Source of the DNA: Drosophila miranda
Lineage: Eukaryota; Arthropoda; Insecta; Diptera; Drosophilidae
Length of the DNA stretch: 64,000 nucleotides
Assembly: GCF_003369915.1 (NCBI RefSeq)
Contig: NC_046675.1
Span: 6,696,001 to 6,760,000 of the forward strand
Direction of reading: 5' to 3'
Shown here piece after piece: positions 15,201 to 28,500 of the stretch. Each line of letters starts with the position of its first letter. Positions within the stretch are counted from its first letter, which is position 1. The notes below the pieces were generated by a model. The model made no database searches and was not told the DNA's origin. It saw only the letters and a program-made list of their open reading frames with translations. Both the position numbers and the translations under genes were made by a program.

Positions 15201-15552
15201 CCTTCTTATCCGCCTCATGACGCACCAAAGTTCCAATGAGCTGGCCAATCGCTTTCCTTACACCCTTTTGCTCCTCTCCTCCTATCAATGCCTGGAGCAT
15301 GCAACTCTTTATTTCCTCCTGCTGTTCGGGCGCCACCATCTGCCAGTGATGCAGCTTCTGGAGTCGCTTATTCATCAGGAGAACTGCGATCTGGCGGACT
15401 GGTGTCTCTCGAGGCGACACCAGAATCTGGCAGAGCCCTGTCAGGGTCTGCGGATTCTTAAACGCCTGGCCCAAAGCTTCAGTGCACTCGTGGATTCGCC
15501 TTGTATCTGTGCACATGATACCGCCAATTATTTCCACCAATTCCGCCTCCAT
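12228..15552 (-). CDS. Importin-4-type karyopherin beta, copy 1
   Basis: A nuclear import receptor that carries cargo through the pore under Ran control. Exons 15552-14075, 14016-12942 and 12884-12228 join in frame to 1069 codons plus stop, close to the ~1080 residues of importin-4. Introns are 58 and 57 bp. The protein is helical throughout in HEAT-repeat style. The N-terminal ~150 residues fit an importin-beta N-terminal domain, and an acidic loop (DSDDEEDD) lies near residue 330. The start MEAELVEIIGG is chosen because the 47 extra upstream codons open here are closed by a stop in copy 3. A TATCGAT element (15703-15709) lies about 150 bp upstream. The family includes D. melanogaster Apollo and Artemis. 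This copy alone has N instead of D in the acidic stretch HVNDGEGEGE. No inactivating change is seen. Confidence 0.88.
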
Positions 15553-16446
15553 ACTTGACTTGAAACTATATATTTTAGTTTCCTTTTGGAAAATAAATTG
15601 TAATTTCGTAATGTGGTGCGACGAACTTTTAGAAAAAACTATACGAATGTGACCAAATGCTCGATATGCTTCTGAAGTTTTTTTCCAAAGCACCTATATT
15701 TTTATCGATGAATACATATATAAACCCACGATGCTTTCAAGAATTTCCGATGTGTAGGAAAACCGGCAAAAAGTTTTTAAAGCAGCGCACACTGGGCGGA
15801 ATTCCCAAATAAGTGGCAATTTTGTTAAAGCAAATATTAATTATATTTCAATATATTGAAAGAAGAATCCCTATATAAAAAATCTATACATTTTGTTGCT
15901 AAAAATGCAACCCTGTCATTCTGATCAAGCTTCAAAGTCAGTTGATTAGTCAGCTGATTCCTGCGACCAAATTAGCGGGAAATTTTTATTCACTTTTTAT
16001 TCACCACTGCAGTGGCAGAATCGAGCAGACACTGCGAACATTTGGCCAGATTTGGCAATATCAACTCTTAACTCAAGTCTCAATCGACAGAACCCGTTTT
16101 CTTTATACTGGCACCGCCTAAGGAAAAGTCGTCCTGTCAAAAGAATGAAGGTAGCTGAATGTTAACTGGTAGGTTCCACCCTGTACTCTATGCTTTATTG
16201 TTTAGTTTAATTAATAGTTTTAACTGGTTGTAACTGGAATTATGTATTTTACTTTTGCGTTTTTTTTTAACTGCCTGTTTCATATTACAGCCATGTGGCT
16301 CTCTAAATATCCTGATAACGCGAGATCCCAGGAATACGAGAAGATGCCATATTCCAGCATAAATTGCTATTGGTACAATTTCATCCACCACTGGGACAGA
16401 CACTGTATTTCGATGGATATTCAAAGAGTTCTTTCTCAACGTTCAT
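15553..16446 (-). promoter_or_regulatory. Importin-4 copy 1 promoter region and truncated-amidase 3' flank
   Basis: An intergenic spacer between two same-strand genes. TATCGATG at 15703-15710 resembles the DRE element bound by DREF, common in housekeeping promoters. The amidase side has a minus-strand AATAAA near 16193-16198. Unit 2 has the same layout (22216-23120, TATCGAT at 22366). In unit 3 the retroelement splits this region next to the TATCGAT. Confidence 0.5.
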
Positions 16447-17600
16447 TTAATCATCAAACTCGTGTGGAGTGGGTGGCTGCCAACCGCCAAAGGCCCTCTC
16501 CAATTCCACGGCCAGGTGCAGACACAAGCGATCCTGATGGGGCGCCGCAATTACGGAGAATCCTATCGGCAGGCCCTGTTTATTAACTCCGATTGGCACA
16601 TGCGTAACCGGCAGGCCGAGAACGTTGAAGATGAGGGTGTAGTCGATGCCCCACAACGGCAAAACTGTCCACTTGTGCCTGGCGGCCGGCGAGCTCATGG
16701 TGGGGAATAGGAGAACCCCGTTCTCCCCTAGAAATGTCTGTATGTTGGAATACAAATTGGCATTAGACATCATCGGAGATTGCGTGCACGCTAATTGGCC
16801 ACTTACACTGAACTCTCCAATGAGCGCCCTGGACTCCGCATGGTATTGTTCCATTTGAGGTCTTCCCACAAACGCCTGGCAGCGGCGCATAAGCTCAAAG
16901 ATCAGGGCGTTGGTTGTGTAACTCGACTGACCGCGGATGCTGCGAAACAGTTCGCCCAGAGTCTCGCGCACTTTGCCCGACCCCTCCGTTGGCTCGGCCT
17001 CCAGCAGGTAGTCCATCTGGTGCATGCCTGCAATCCCGGCCAGGGCCATCTCCATGGAGTTGCCGAGGCTTGGAAGCTTGGCGCGTTGCACATCCAGACC
17101 GAGGGCTTTCAAGTGCACCACAGCCTTGCGAATTGCGTTTTGGATCTCCCCCTCCACCGACTGATGCATCCATCCGTTGATACCTTCGAACCCCATGGCA
17201 TAGTGGATCTTCAGTTGGCTTAACAGGAAGGGTTCCCTCAAGCGAAGTGTGGCTGCCTTCTCGCTGCCAGCCATCACCTCGAGGAGATCAGGTAGATCCA
17301 CGGCGAAACGACTGATGGGTACCTCCACCAGATATTGCTCAAAATCCTCGGCGATCGAGTTGGGGAAATGACCGCCCACTGATACCACTCCGCCGGACGA
17401 CTTGTGGCCAAAGATGCCGCAGTATAGACTCGGGATACGAATGGAGCCGCCAATGTCTGAGGCGATGCCGAAGAGGGAGGCGCCAGCGGCATTTAAGGAA
17501 CCCTGAAAGGAAACTCTTTCGTTCATCGCAACATAGGGTTGAGGGGAATGTTACTACTCACCTCACCTCCAGAACTGCCACCGGGTGTGCGCTCAAAGTG
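16447..17600 (-). pseudogene. 5'-truncated amidase, copy 1
   Basis: This is the 3' part of the amidase at 38001-39803. Exon 4 (16737-16447), exon 3 (17502-16807) and only the last ~30 bp of exon 2 (to about 17594) are present. Exon 1, most of exon 2 and the promoter are missing, because the duplication breakpoint cuts exon 2. The catalytic lysine (TVKES in the full gene) is therefore absent. The serine motif GGSSGGE and the GGSI motif remain, but the conserved GSDIGGS reads ASDIGGS. Exon 3, the 69-bp intron and exon 4 are still open as one 359-codon frame starting inside the intron before exon 3. It cannot encode an active amidase, but it could be transcribed by read-through from importin-4 copy 2 upstream. 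Confidence 0.85.
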
Positions 17601-20600
17601 TTCATGTGCATCAAAGAGGCATGATACTCTTAGCAAGGGTATGGCATATTTGTCCAGAAGCTTGCACAGAAATCCAAAATCCCTAAGTACCAATGACCAT
17701 AAATATCATTTATCAGATATGTATTTGATGGTCTGAAGCGTCGAATTATGATCGAACTCATATTAAAGATGAGGTCTTTTTGGTCTGCACCTTGGACTTG
17801 CCTCTAAGCCTGGGAATCGCCAATTGCACGCGTGGCCGATAAGAATACACGTCAGTCCTTGGGGCAGCTTGTTGGGTGGAAAATTGAGATTGATGCAGAC
17901 ATCTACATATATGCCAGGCCTGGCGTCCTGCAGTTATATTCTGGGTATAGCAGGCCTTCTTTTCCGCAAGTGTCATGTCTCTCCTTAAACTTAATTTACA
18001 CGAAGATAGTTCATGGATTGATCTAGTTAATGTTTGATCGGAGACTTAAAACTTTTCTGATCTAGTTCGGAAAAAGGCGTATCATAAGATTGATTAGTTT
18101 CAGAATCAGGTTGATCCAAAATGCGAACAAAATGGAGATTTAATTGTTTCCACGTATTCGACATGTATGTTACATGTTCCTTACATGTCATTAGCACAGG
18201 GCCGCTGATTGTTGGATATGTGAACTAAAGTTGAGGGCGCCAGTGTAGAATGTAAAATGTAAATTCAATTCAGCCCACTGCACATTGGGCAGACAACCGA
18301 TATTTTGGCATCAATTCAAGAATTTCAAAGAATCTACATATGTATATCTCTAAGCTATTCGAATACCTGGTAAAAAAAATTATTTTACTGCTATTGCGCA
18401 TTTGTATATATATGTGCTGTTTGTTCAATTGTGTTGGACCACTAACCATTCAGTATATATGTATGTATGTAGATCTGCCAATTCGTACTCGAGACAGACC
18501 GAAAGACAGAAGCGCACCGCTTGCAAGTTCCGAACCTTACAAGAAATCGTCATCCATCCACCTGGCCATCGACAACAATCTTTGAATTTCCGTTAATTCT
18601 TTAGCATCGAATTAAGATAGACATTTAACATTAGCATTAGCGATTAACTAACGTTCCGCGCAGGCTAGCGGGATTTCTTAGTTCAGGAAAATCCCGCAGC
18701 TCTCGCCACAGAGCCACTGAACGCACAGTGGACACGACACAGGAAACTGTGAAAATATAATATCGCTAAAATCTTATAAGGGGGCTGTTCTACTAGTATT
18801 TATTGAGAATTATAAATTTAGAAACATGTAACAATTAATTAGAGAAATATATACGAACAGCTACACATATATGACAAATTTGGCTTCTGCCTAATTGAGT
18901 AGATTCTGAACAAATTCCAATACCTCCGCACTGCTACATGTGTTGGCCACGTTGTTAAAATGGTGCGGATAGTCGTTCTTTAGTTCCTTCACGAAGGAAA
19001 CAGCACTGGCAGTGGATTCGCTATCGCTTAGTGCCCCATTCACGAGCGCATTAAGGGTGACGGCCACCATCTGGCCAATGAAATCGACAACACTAGGACG
19101 CGCATTCATGTAGAGGACGCGGAAAGCCTTGAGCACTATGTCATACTCTTCGGGGTCCTCGCGGAGGGGCAGATTGCGCATAAAAACGGGCAGCACGAAA
19201 CCTAGAGGCACAATATTGCAATTGGTTATAATCAGGCGTGCCAGAGCCCCGCAGATATTATCCACTGCAAAGGCATCAGTCTCCCTGGCGATCGCATCGG
19301 AGAGAGCTTGCAAAATCACTGAAAACGAGCTAAAAGAATTTTCTTCAGCATTATAGACGAGTTCGCCCAGGCCGAAGAAGCAGCAATGGCGCGCCTTGGG
19401 TTGGCAGTCGGTTGAGCCTTCTAGGAACACGGGCAAGAGGTCATCGAAATAGGTGACCACACGGATGCCCAGCGGCCGGATGCACTCGGACAGGACGCCG
19501 TAAACAAGAGTACGCTGATTTAGATCATCGTTTTTCTTAGCCTTTTCCTGCAAAAACGGAAGGTTATTTAGATCTGCGGATCACCAGCGAAATCTTACGC
19601 TTACCAGTTGGGTCAATAATAATTTGTACAGTCGTCCAAAATACATTGAGTATGTCTCCGGGTCGAGAGCGTAGCTAATCGTGACCACGAGATTGGCAGC
19701 ACTCTCAATAACCATCTCATCGAACTCGCTCTCCTCGGTGTCCGCCTCGCCCTCGCCCTCGCCATCGTCCACGTGCTCACTGTACTGACAGGCCGTTTTA
19801 CTGAGTAGCACATCTGTGATGCCCCCAACGACAGACTCTGCCAGTTGAGCCAAGGGCAAAGCCGCTTTCTTGACGGCCTTGAATAGCTCGCCGAGCTCTT
19901 CCAGTATTTTACAGACTACGTCCGGCTCCTCGTCTTTCTTGATAAGCTGAGTAAACTTTGGCATAAGGATGGTGCATGCAAGCTTCACGCCGTCTATGTC
20001 GGCCGTATCGCCGCGGGCAATCACAAATGCGCAGAGGGCCTCGATGGATGCCTTGCGGATGACTTCCTGGCTATGATCAATATTTTTTTCCACCACTTCG
20101 AATGCCATCGTAAGGTAGGGCGTAAAGGATTTCCTTGAATTCACAGCAAAATCCTTCAAGACTAATGTGGCCTCCTCCTTCTCAAAGACAAAGTCATTTT
20201 CCACCTGCAAGTCATCCGAACCATCGTCCACATCATGATTATTGGATTCATTGTCACATTCGGTAGATGCCACCGACTGAAGTATGCGTTCCACAATCCT
20301 TGGGAACGCAGTTACCATATTATCAGTCAAAACGAACGATAGTCCGCCAAGCAAACAGTAGATGGCACGCCTCAGGTCAGGATCATCTGGACCCTGATCC
20401 AGCATTGTCAGAGAAAACTGCACTGTACAATCAGCGAGATGAGTAAAATTCTCTTTTCCCACAGAACTGGCGATTGAAGCCAGTGTATCTATGGCCTGAA
20501 TGCGCAGCTCATTGAGCGGCGCGGAGCATTCATAGACCAGATAGTGCCTCAGAATATGCACAATCGGATTTAAGTACGGCGAGAAATTGGTCTTCGATGC

Positions 20601-23600
20601 ACTGGCCACCGCTGAGATGCAGATTAGGGCAAGCTTTCGAATTTGCACGTGGTTCTCTTGGTCCATGCACTCGAAGAGACTGAGAATAATTTGAGATTAC
20701 TATATGAACACAATAGGCAATAGAAACTATAAATTACCGTTCCATCAGCACCGGCAAATGTGGTAAAATCTCATCTTCAAGGTGCTCACATAAATCTTCC
20801 AGAGCATTGAAGATTCGATTTATCCTGTTGGGCTCCACCGAATGGGTCATCTTCAGCTCCACAACCACTTGATGGATGAAATCGAGCAGCACGGGCATTA
20901 TCTGCGGTGCAAATGTGGATATCTCGGGCTGCAGATGCTCTGTGAACTGTCCCAGGGCAAAGAAGGCCACGTTATGCACGCGGGAATCCGGATCGATAAC
21001 GCCCCTCTGGATGATGAGGCTCAGCAATATTTCCAGATTGTTCCGTTGGATGTACTCCGAGCAACCCTCGGAGATGACTGCTATGCACATGAAGGCGCCG
21101 CGACGGCGCAGTGGATCGTGACTCTGGAGCGATGGCTCGATAATTGGCAGAAGAGCTCGAAGAAGCTTCTCTGAGGATAGGTAGAAAGCCATGAGACCGA
21201 GGGCTTGGGTGGCCGCGCTGCCGGGACTATTGAAGGTTCCCTTGAAATAGTCATCCTCTTCATCATCGCTGTCGAATTCACTGCAGATCATCTCGAAGAT
21301 GGCGACCAGGATGGGCCCTAGCAGCTTCTGTTTGACGATTGTCCGCTTCTTTACGCTCACTAAGCGTTCAACAAAGTGCACCACCTTAATACGGATGGGA
21401 GGCACGAACTGCTTGTTCCTCAAAGTCTCCAGGCAGAACTCAACGACGTTCTGTATATTCTTATTGAGCAATTTTGGGGTATTCTCGACCATGGAATCAA
21501 GCATGTCAAAGCCGGTAGTGAATTCGGCCACGACTCCTTTTTGGGCAAATGCCTGCAGGGCAAAAAGCGTCAGGGGCACGATATTTTCCAGCTTCTCCTC
21601 TGTGTGGCTGTCAACTAATGGAACCAGGAAACACATTCCCATCATCATATTGGCTACAGTGGTTGTGGCCATATCTCCTCTAGCCTGGGCTGCCACCAGT
21701 ACACTGGAAAAGAGTTCAAAGGCCTCCGGCATGCGGCTGAGAAAATGATCTGGGGCGGCATCGGTCAGCGTACAGAATATGGATGCCCCCAGCACTCTCT
21801 TCTTTGGATCGGGCATGCTGCAGAGTTGAAAACTGAGTGCCAGCAAATCAGCCAACCACGAGTCCTTCTTATCCGCCTCATGACGCACCAAAGTTCCAAT
21901 GAGCTGGCCAATCGCTTTCCTTACACCCTTTTGCTCCTCTCCTCCTATCAATGCCTGGAGCATGCAACTCTTTATTTCCTCCTGCTGTTCGGGCGCCACC
22001 ATCTGCCAGTGATGCAGCTTCTGGAGTCGCTTATTCATCAGGAGAACTGCGATCTGGCGGACTGGTGTCTCTCGAGGCGACACCAGAATCTGGCAGAGCC
22101 CTGTCAGGGTCTGCGGATTCTTAACAGCCTGGCCCAAAGCTTCAGTGCACTCGTGGATTCGCCTTGTATCTGTGCACATGATACCGCCAATTATTTCCAC
22201 CAATTCCGCCTCCATACTTGACTTGAAACTATATATTTTAGTTTCCTTTTGGAAAATAAATTGTAATTTCGTAATGTGGTGCGACGAACTTTTAGAAAAA
22301 ACTATACGAATGTGACCAAATGCTCGATATGCTTCTGACGTTTTTTTCCAAAGCACCTATATTTTTATCGATGAATACATATATAAGCCCACGATGCTTT
22401 CAAGAATTTCCGATGTGTAGGAAAACCGGCAAAAAGTTTTTAAAGCAGCGCACACTGGGCGGAATTCCCAAATAAGTGGCATAAAGTCGAAAATTTTGTT
22501 GAAGCAAATATTAATTATATTTCAATATATTGAAAGAAGAATCCCTATATAAAAAATCTATACATTTTGTTGCTAAAAATGCAACCCTGTCATTCTGATC
22601 AAGCTTCAAAGTCAGTTGATTAGTCAGCTGATTCCTGCGACCAAATTAGCGGGAAATTTTTATTCACTTTTTATTCACCACTGCAGTGGCAGAATCGAGC
22701 AGACACTGCGAACATTTGGCCAGATTTGGCAATATCAACTCTTAACTCAAGTCTCAATCGACAGAACCCGTTTTCTTTATACTGGCACCGCCTAAGGAAA
22801 AGTCGTCCTGTCAAAAGAATGAAGGTAGCTGAATGTTAACTGGTAGGTTCCACCCTGTACTCTATGCTTTATTGTTTAGTTTAATTAATAGTTTTAACTG
22901 GTTGTAACTGGAATTATGTATTTTACTTTTGCGTTTTTTTTTAACTGCCTGTTTCATATTACAGCCATGTGGCTCTCTAAATATCCTGATAACGCGAGAT
23001 CCCAGGAATACGAGAAGATGCCATATTCCAGCATAAATTGCTATTGGTACAATTTCATCCACCACTGGGACAGACACTGTATTTCGATGGATATTCAAAG
23101 AGTTCTTTCTCAACGTTCATTTAATCATCAAACTCGTGTGGAGTGGGTGGCTGCCAACCGCCAAAGGCCCTCTCCAATTCCACGGCCAGGTGCAGACACA
23201 AGCGATCCTGATGGGGCGCCGCAATTACGGAGAATCCTATCGGCAGGCCCTGTTTATTAACTCCGACTGGCACATGCGTGACCGGCAGGCCGAGAACGTT
23301 GAAGATGAGGGTGTAGTCGATGCCCCACAACGGCAAAACTGTCCACTTGTGCCTGGCGGCCGGCGAGCTCATGGTGGGGAATAGGAGAACCCCGTTCTCC
23401 CCTAGAAATGTCTGTATGTTGGAATACAAATTGGCATTAGACATCATCGGAGATTGCGTGCACGCTAATTGGCCACTTACACTGAACTCTCCAATGAGCG
23501 CCCTGGACTCCGCATGGTATTGTTCCATTTGAGGTCTTCCCACAAACGCCTGGCAGCGGCGCATAAGCTCAAAGATCAGGGCGTTGGTTGTGTAACTCGA

Positions 23601-24267
23601 CTGACCGCGGATGCTGCGAAACAGTTCGCCCAGAGTCTCGCGCACTTTGCCCGACCCCTCCGTTGGCTCGGCCTCCAGCAGGTAGTCCATCTGGTGCATG
23701 CCTGCAATCCCGGCCAGGGCCATCTCCATGGAGTTGCCGAGGCTTGGAAGCTTGGCGCGTTGCACATCCAGACCGAGGGCTTTCAAGTGCACCACAGCCT
23801 TGCGAATTGCGTTTTGGATCTCCCCCTCCACCGACTGATGCATCCATCCGTTGATACCTTCGAACCCCATGGCATAGTGGATCTTCAGTTGGCTTAACAG
23901 GAAGGGTTCCCTCAAGCGAAGTGTGGCTGCCTTCTCGCTGCCAGCCATCACCTCGAGGAGATCAGGTAGATCCACGGCGAAACGACTGATGGGTACCTCC
24001 ACCAGATATTGCTCAAAATCCTCGGCGATCGAGTTGGGGAAATGACCGCCCACTGATACCACTCCGCCGGACGACTTGTGGCCAAAGATGCCGCAGTATA
24101 GACTCGGGATACGAATGGAGCCGCCAATGTCTGAGGCGATGCCGAAGAGGGAGGCGCCAGCGGCATTTAAGGAGCCCTGAAAGGAAACTCTTTCGTTCAT
24201 CGCAACATAGGGTTGAGGGGAATGTTACTACTCACCTCACCTCCAGAACTGCCACCGGGTGTGCGCT
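17594..24267. repeat. Tandem duplication unit 2 (6674 bp)
   Basis: The second head-to-tail unit has the same gene content as unit 1. It differs from unit 1 by scattered single-base changes and by carrying the 11-bp segment near 22483 that unit 1 lacks. Its left boundary joins amidase exon 2 sequence (gtgtgcgctcaaagt) directly to the importin-4 3' spacer. Confidence 0.95.
18891..22215 (-). CDS. Importin-4-type karyopherin beta, copy 2
   Basis: Exons 22215-20738, 20679-19605 and 19547-18891 encode 1069 codons, collinear with copy 1. Unique to this copy is a change of QAFKNP to QAVKNP near residue 34, plus a few silent changes. The acidic stretch reads HVDDGEGEGE as in copy 3. Splice sites, TATCGAT promoter element (22366-22372) and poly(A) signal are preserved, so the gene looks functional. 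The N-terminal extension upstream of MEAEL is open here too but is taken as leader. Its upstream neighbour on the same strand is the truncated amidase copy 2. Confidence 0.88.
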
Positions 24268-24274
24268 CAAAGTG
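23121..24274 (-). pseudogene. 5'-truncated amidase, copy 2
   Basis: It has the same structure as the copy at 16447-17600: exon 4 (23411-23121), exon 3 (24176-23481) and the last ~30 bp of exon 2 (from about 24268). It lacks the signal-anchor exon, the catalytic lysine and the promoter. It shares ASDIGGS, VEVPIS, MAGSEK and PFLLSQ with copy 1, where the complete gene has GSDIGGS, VEGPIS, MAGREK and PFQLSQ. The 359-codon frame is still open. Transcription, if any, would have to come from importin-4 copy 3 or an internal start. Confidence 0.85.
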
Positions 24275-25570
24275 TTCATGTGCATCAAAGAGGCATGATA
24301 CTCTTAGCAAGGGTATGGCATATTTGTCCAGAAGCTTGCACAGAAATCCAAAATCCCTAAGTACCAATGACCATAAATATCATTTATCAGATATGTATTT
24401 GATGGTCTGAAGCGTCGAATTATGATCGAACTCATATTAAAGATGAGGTCTTTTTGGTCTGCACCTTGGACTTGCCTCTAAGCCTGGGAATCGCCAATTG
24501 CACGCGTGGCCGATAAGAATACACGTCAGTCCTTGGGGCAGCTTGTTGGGTGGAAAATTGAGATTGATGCAGACATCTACATATATGCCCTTATCCAGCC
24601 TGGCGTCCTGCAGTTATATTCTGGGTATAGCAGGCCTTCTTTTCCGCAAGTGTCATGTCTCTCCTTAAACTTAATTTACACGAAGATAGTTCATGGATTG
24701 ATCTAGTTAATGTTTGATCGGAGACTTAAAACTTTTCTGATCTAGTTCGGAAAAAGGCGTATCATAAGATTGATTAGTTTCAGAATCAGGTTGATCCAAA
24801 ATGCGAACAAAATGGAGATTTAATTGTTTCCACGTATTCGACATGTATGTTACATGTTCCTTACATGTCATTAGCACAGGGCCGCTGATTGTTGGATATG
24901 TGAACTAAAGTTGAGGGCGCCAGTGTAGAATGTAAAATGTAAATTCAATTCAGCCCACTGCACATTGGGCAGACAACCGATATTTTGGCATCAATTCAAG
25001 AATTTCAAAGAATCTACATATGTATATCTCTAAGCTATTCGAATACCTGGTAAAAAAAATTATTTTACTGCTATTGCGCATTTGTATATATATGTGCTGT
25101 TTGTTCAATTGTGTTGGACCACTAACCATTCAGTATATATGTATGTATGTAGATCTGCCAATTCGTACTCGAGACAGACCGAAAGACAGAAGCGCACCGC
25201 TTGCAAGTTCCGAACCTTACAAGAAATCGTCATCCATCCACCTGGCCATCGACAACAATCTTTGAATTTCCGTTAATTCTTTAGCATCGAATTAAGATAG
25301 ACATTTAACATTAGCATTAGCGATTAACTAACGTTCCGCGCAGGCTAGCGGGATTTCTTAGTTCAGGAAAATCCCGCAGCTCTCGCCACAGAGCCACTGA
25401 ACGCACAGTGGACACGACACAGGAAACTGTGAAAATATAATATCGCTAAAATCTTATAAGGGGGCTGTTCTACTAGTATTTATTGAGAATTATAAATTTA
25501 GAAACATGTAACAATTAATTAGAGAAATATATACGAACAGCTACACATATATGACAAATTTGGCTTCTGC

Positions 25571-28500
25571 CTAATTGAGTAGATTCTGAACAAATTCCAA
25601 TACCTCCGCACTGTTACTCGTGTTGGCCACGTTGTTAAAATGGTGCGGATAGTCGTTCTTTAGTTCCTTCACGAAGGAAACAGCACTGGCAGTGGATTCG
25701 CTATCGCTTAGTGCCCCATTCACGAGGGCATTAAGGGTGACGGCCACCATCTGGCCAATGAAATCGACAACACTAGGACGCGCATTCATGTAGAGGACGC
25801 GGAAAGCCTTGAGCACTATGTCATACTCTTCGTGGTCCTCGCGGAGGGGCAGATTGCGCATAAAAACGGGCAGCACGGAACCTAGAGGCACAATATTGCA
25901 ATTGGTTATAATCAGGCGTGCCAGAGCCCCGCAGATATTATCCACTGCAAAGGCATCAGTCTCCCTGGCGATCGCATCGGAGAGAGCTTGCAAAATCACT
26001 GAAAACGAGCTAAACGAATTTTCTTCAGCATTATAGACGAGTTCGCCCAGGCCGAAGAAGCAGCAATGGCGCGCCTTGGGTTGGCAGTCGGTTGAGCCTT
26101 CTAGGAACACGGGCAAGAGGTCATCGAAATAGGTGACCACACGGATGCCCAGCGGCCGGATGCACTCGGACAGGACGCCGTAAACAAGAGTACGCTGATT
26201 TAGATCATCGTTTTTCTTAGCCTTTTCCTGCAAAAACGGAAGGTTATTTAGATCTGCGGATCACCAGCGAAATCTTACGCTTACCAGTTGGGTCAATAAT
26301 AATTTGTACAGTCGTCCAAAATACATTGAGTATGTCTCCGGGTCGAGAGCGTAGCTAATCGTGACCACGAGATTGGCAGCACTCTCAATAACCATCTCAT
26401 CGAACTCGCTCTCCTCGGTGTCCGCCTCGCCCTCGCCCTCGCCATCGTCCACGTGCTCACTGTACTGACAGGCCGTTTTACTGAGTAGCACATCTGTGAT
26501 GCCCCCAACGACAGACTCTGCCAGTTGAGCCAAGGGCAAAGCCGCTTTCTTGACGGCCTTGAATAGCTCGCCGAGCTCTTCCAGTATTTTACAGACTACG
26601 TCCGGCTCCTCGTCTTTCTTGATAAGCTGAGTAAACTTTGGCATAAGGATGGTGCATGCAAGCTTCACGCCGTCTATGTCGGCCGTATCGCCGCGGGCAA
26701 TCACAAATGCGCAGAGGGCCTCGATGGATGCCTTGCGGATGACTTCCTGGCTATGATCAATATTTTTGTCCACCACTTCGAATGCCATCGTAAGGTAGGG
26801 CGTAAAGGATTTGCTTGAATTCACAGCAAAATCCTTCAAGGCTAATGTGGCCTCCTCCTTCTCAAGGACAAAGTCATTTTCCACCTGCAAGTCATCCGAA
26901 CCATCGTCCACATCATGATTATTGGATTCATTGTCACATTCGGTAGATGCCACCGACTGAAGTATGCGTTCCACAATCCTTGGGAACGCAGTTACCATAT
27001 TATCAGTCAAAACGAACGATAGTCCGCCAAGCAAACAGTAGATGGCACGCCTCAGGTCAGGATCATCTGGACCCTGATCCAGCATTGTCAGAGAAAACTG
27101 CACTGTACAATCAGCGAGATGAGTAAAATTCTCCTTTCCCACAGAACTGGCGATTGAAGCCAGTGTATCTATGGCCTGAATGCGCAGCTCATTGAGCGGC
27201 GCGGAGCATTCATAGACCAGATAGTGCCTCAGAATATGCACAATCGGATTTAAGTACGGCGAGAAATTGGTCTTCGATGCACTGGCCACCGCTGAGATGC
27301 AGATTAGGGCAAGCTTTCGAATTTGCACGTGGTTCTCTTGGTCCATGCACTCGAAGAGACTGAGAATAATTTGAGATTACTATATGAACACAATAGGCAA
27401 TAGAAACTATAAATTACCGTTCCATCAGCACCGGCAAATGTGGTAAAATCTCATCTTCAAGGTGCTCACATAAATCTTCCAGAGCATTGAAGATTCGATT
27501 TATCCTGTTGGGCTCCACCGAATGGGTCATCTTCAGCTCCACAACCACTTGATGGATGAAATCGAGCAGCACGGGCATTATCTGCGGTGCAAATGTGGAT
27601 ATCTCGGGCTGCAGATGCTCTGTGAACTGTCCCAGGGCAAAGAAGGCCACGTTATGCACGCGGGAATCCGGATCGATAACGCCCCTCTGGATGATGAGGC
27701 TCAGCAATATTTCCAGATTGTTCCGTTGGATGTACTCCGAGCAACCCTCGGAGATGACGGCTATGCACATGAAGGCGCCGCGACGGCGCAGTGGATCGTG
27801 ACTCTGGAGCGATGGCTCGATAATTGGCAGAAGAGCTCGAAGAAGCTTCTCTGAGGATAGGTAGAAAGCCATGAGATCGAGGGCTTGGGTGGCCGCGCTG
27901 CCGGGACTATTGAAGGTTCCCGTGAAGTAGTCATCCTCTTCAACATCGCTGTCGAATTCACTGCAGATCATCTCGAAGATGGCGACCAGGATGGGCCCTA
28001 GCAGCTTCTGTTTGACGATTGTCCGCTTCTTTACGCTCACTAAGCGTTCAACAAAGTGCACCACCTTAATACGGATGGGAGGCACGAACTGCTTGTTCCT
28101 CAAAGTCTCCAGGCAGAACTCAACGACGTTCTGTATATTCTTATTGAGCAATTTTGGGGTATTCTCGACCATGGAATCAAGCATGTCAAAGCCGGTAGTG
28201 AATTCGGCCACGACTCCTTTTTGGGCAAATGCCTGCAGGGCAAAAAGCGTCAGGGGCACGATATTTTCCAGCTTCTCCTCTGTGTGGCTGTCAACTAATG
28301 GAACCAGGAAACACATTCCCATCATCATATTGGCTACAGTGGTTGTGGCCATATCTCCTCTGGCCTGGGCTGCCACCAGTACACTGGAAAAGAGTTCAAA
28401 GGCCTCCGGCATGCGGCTGAGAAAATGATCTGGGGCGGCATCGGTCAACGTACAGAATATGGATGCCCCCAGCACTCTCTTCTTTGGATCGGGCATGCTG

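Larger units (their letters stand above)
10931..17593. repeat. Tandem duplication unit 1 (6663 bp)
   Basis: This is the first of three head-to-tail units. It begins at caaagtgttcatgtgcatc (10931), and the identical sequence recurs at 17594 and 24268. The unit contains a ~1.3-kb spacer, a complete importin-4-type gene, the intergenic promoter region and a 3' amidase fragment. It lacks an 11-bp segment (near 15818) that units 2 and 3 carry. Apart from that it is almost identical to unit 2. Confidence 0.95.

Noticed and set aside
15553-15693. 47-codon N-terminal extension of importin-4 copies 1 and 2
   Set aside because: Copy 3 has an in-frame TAA there, and MEAELVEIIGG fits the family's N-terminus, so the stretch is leader.
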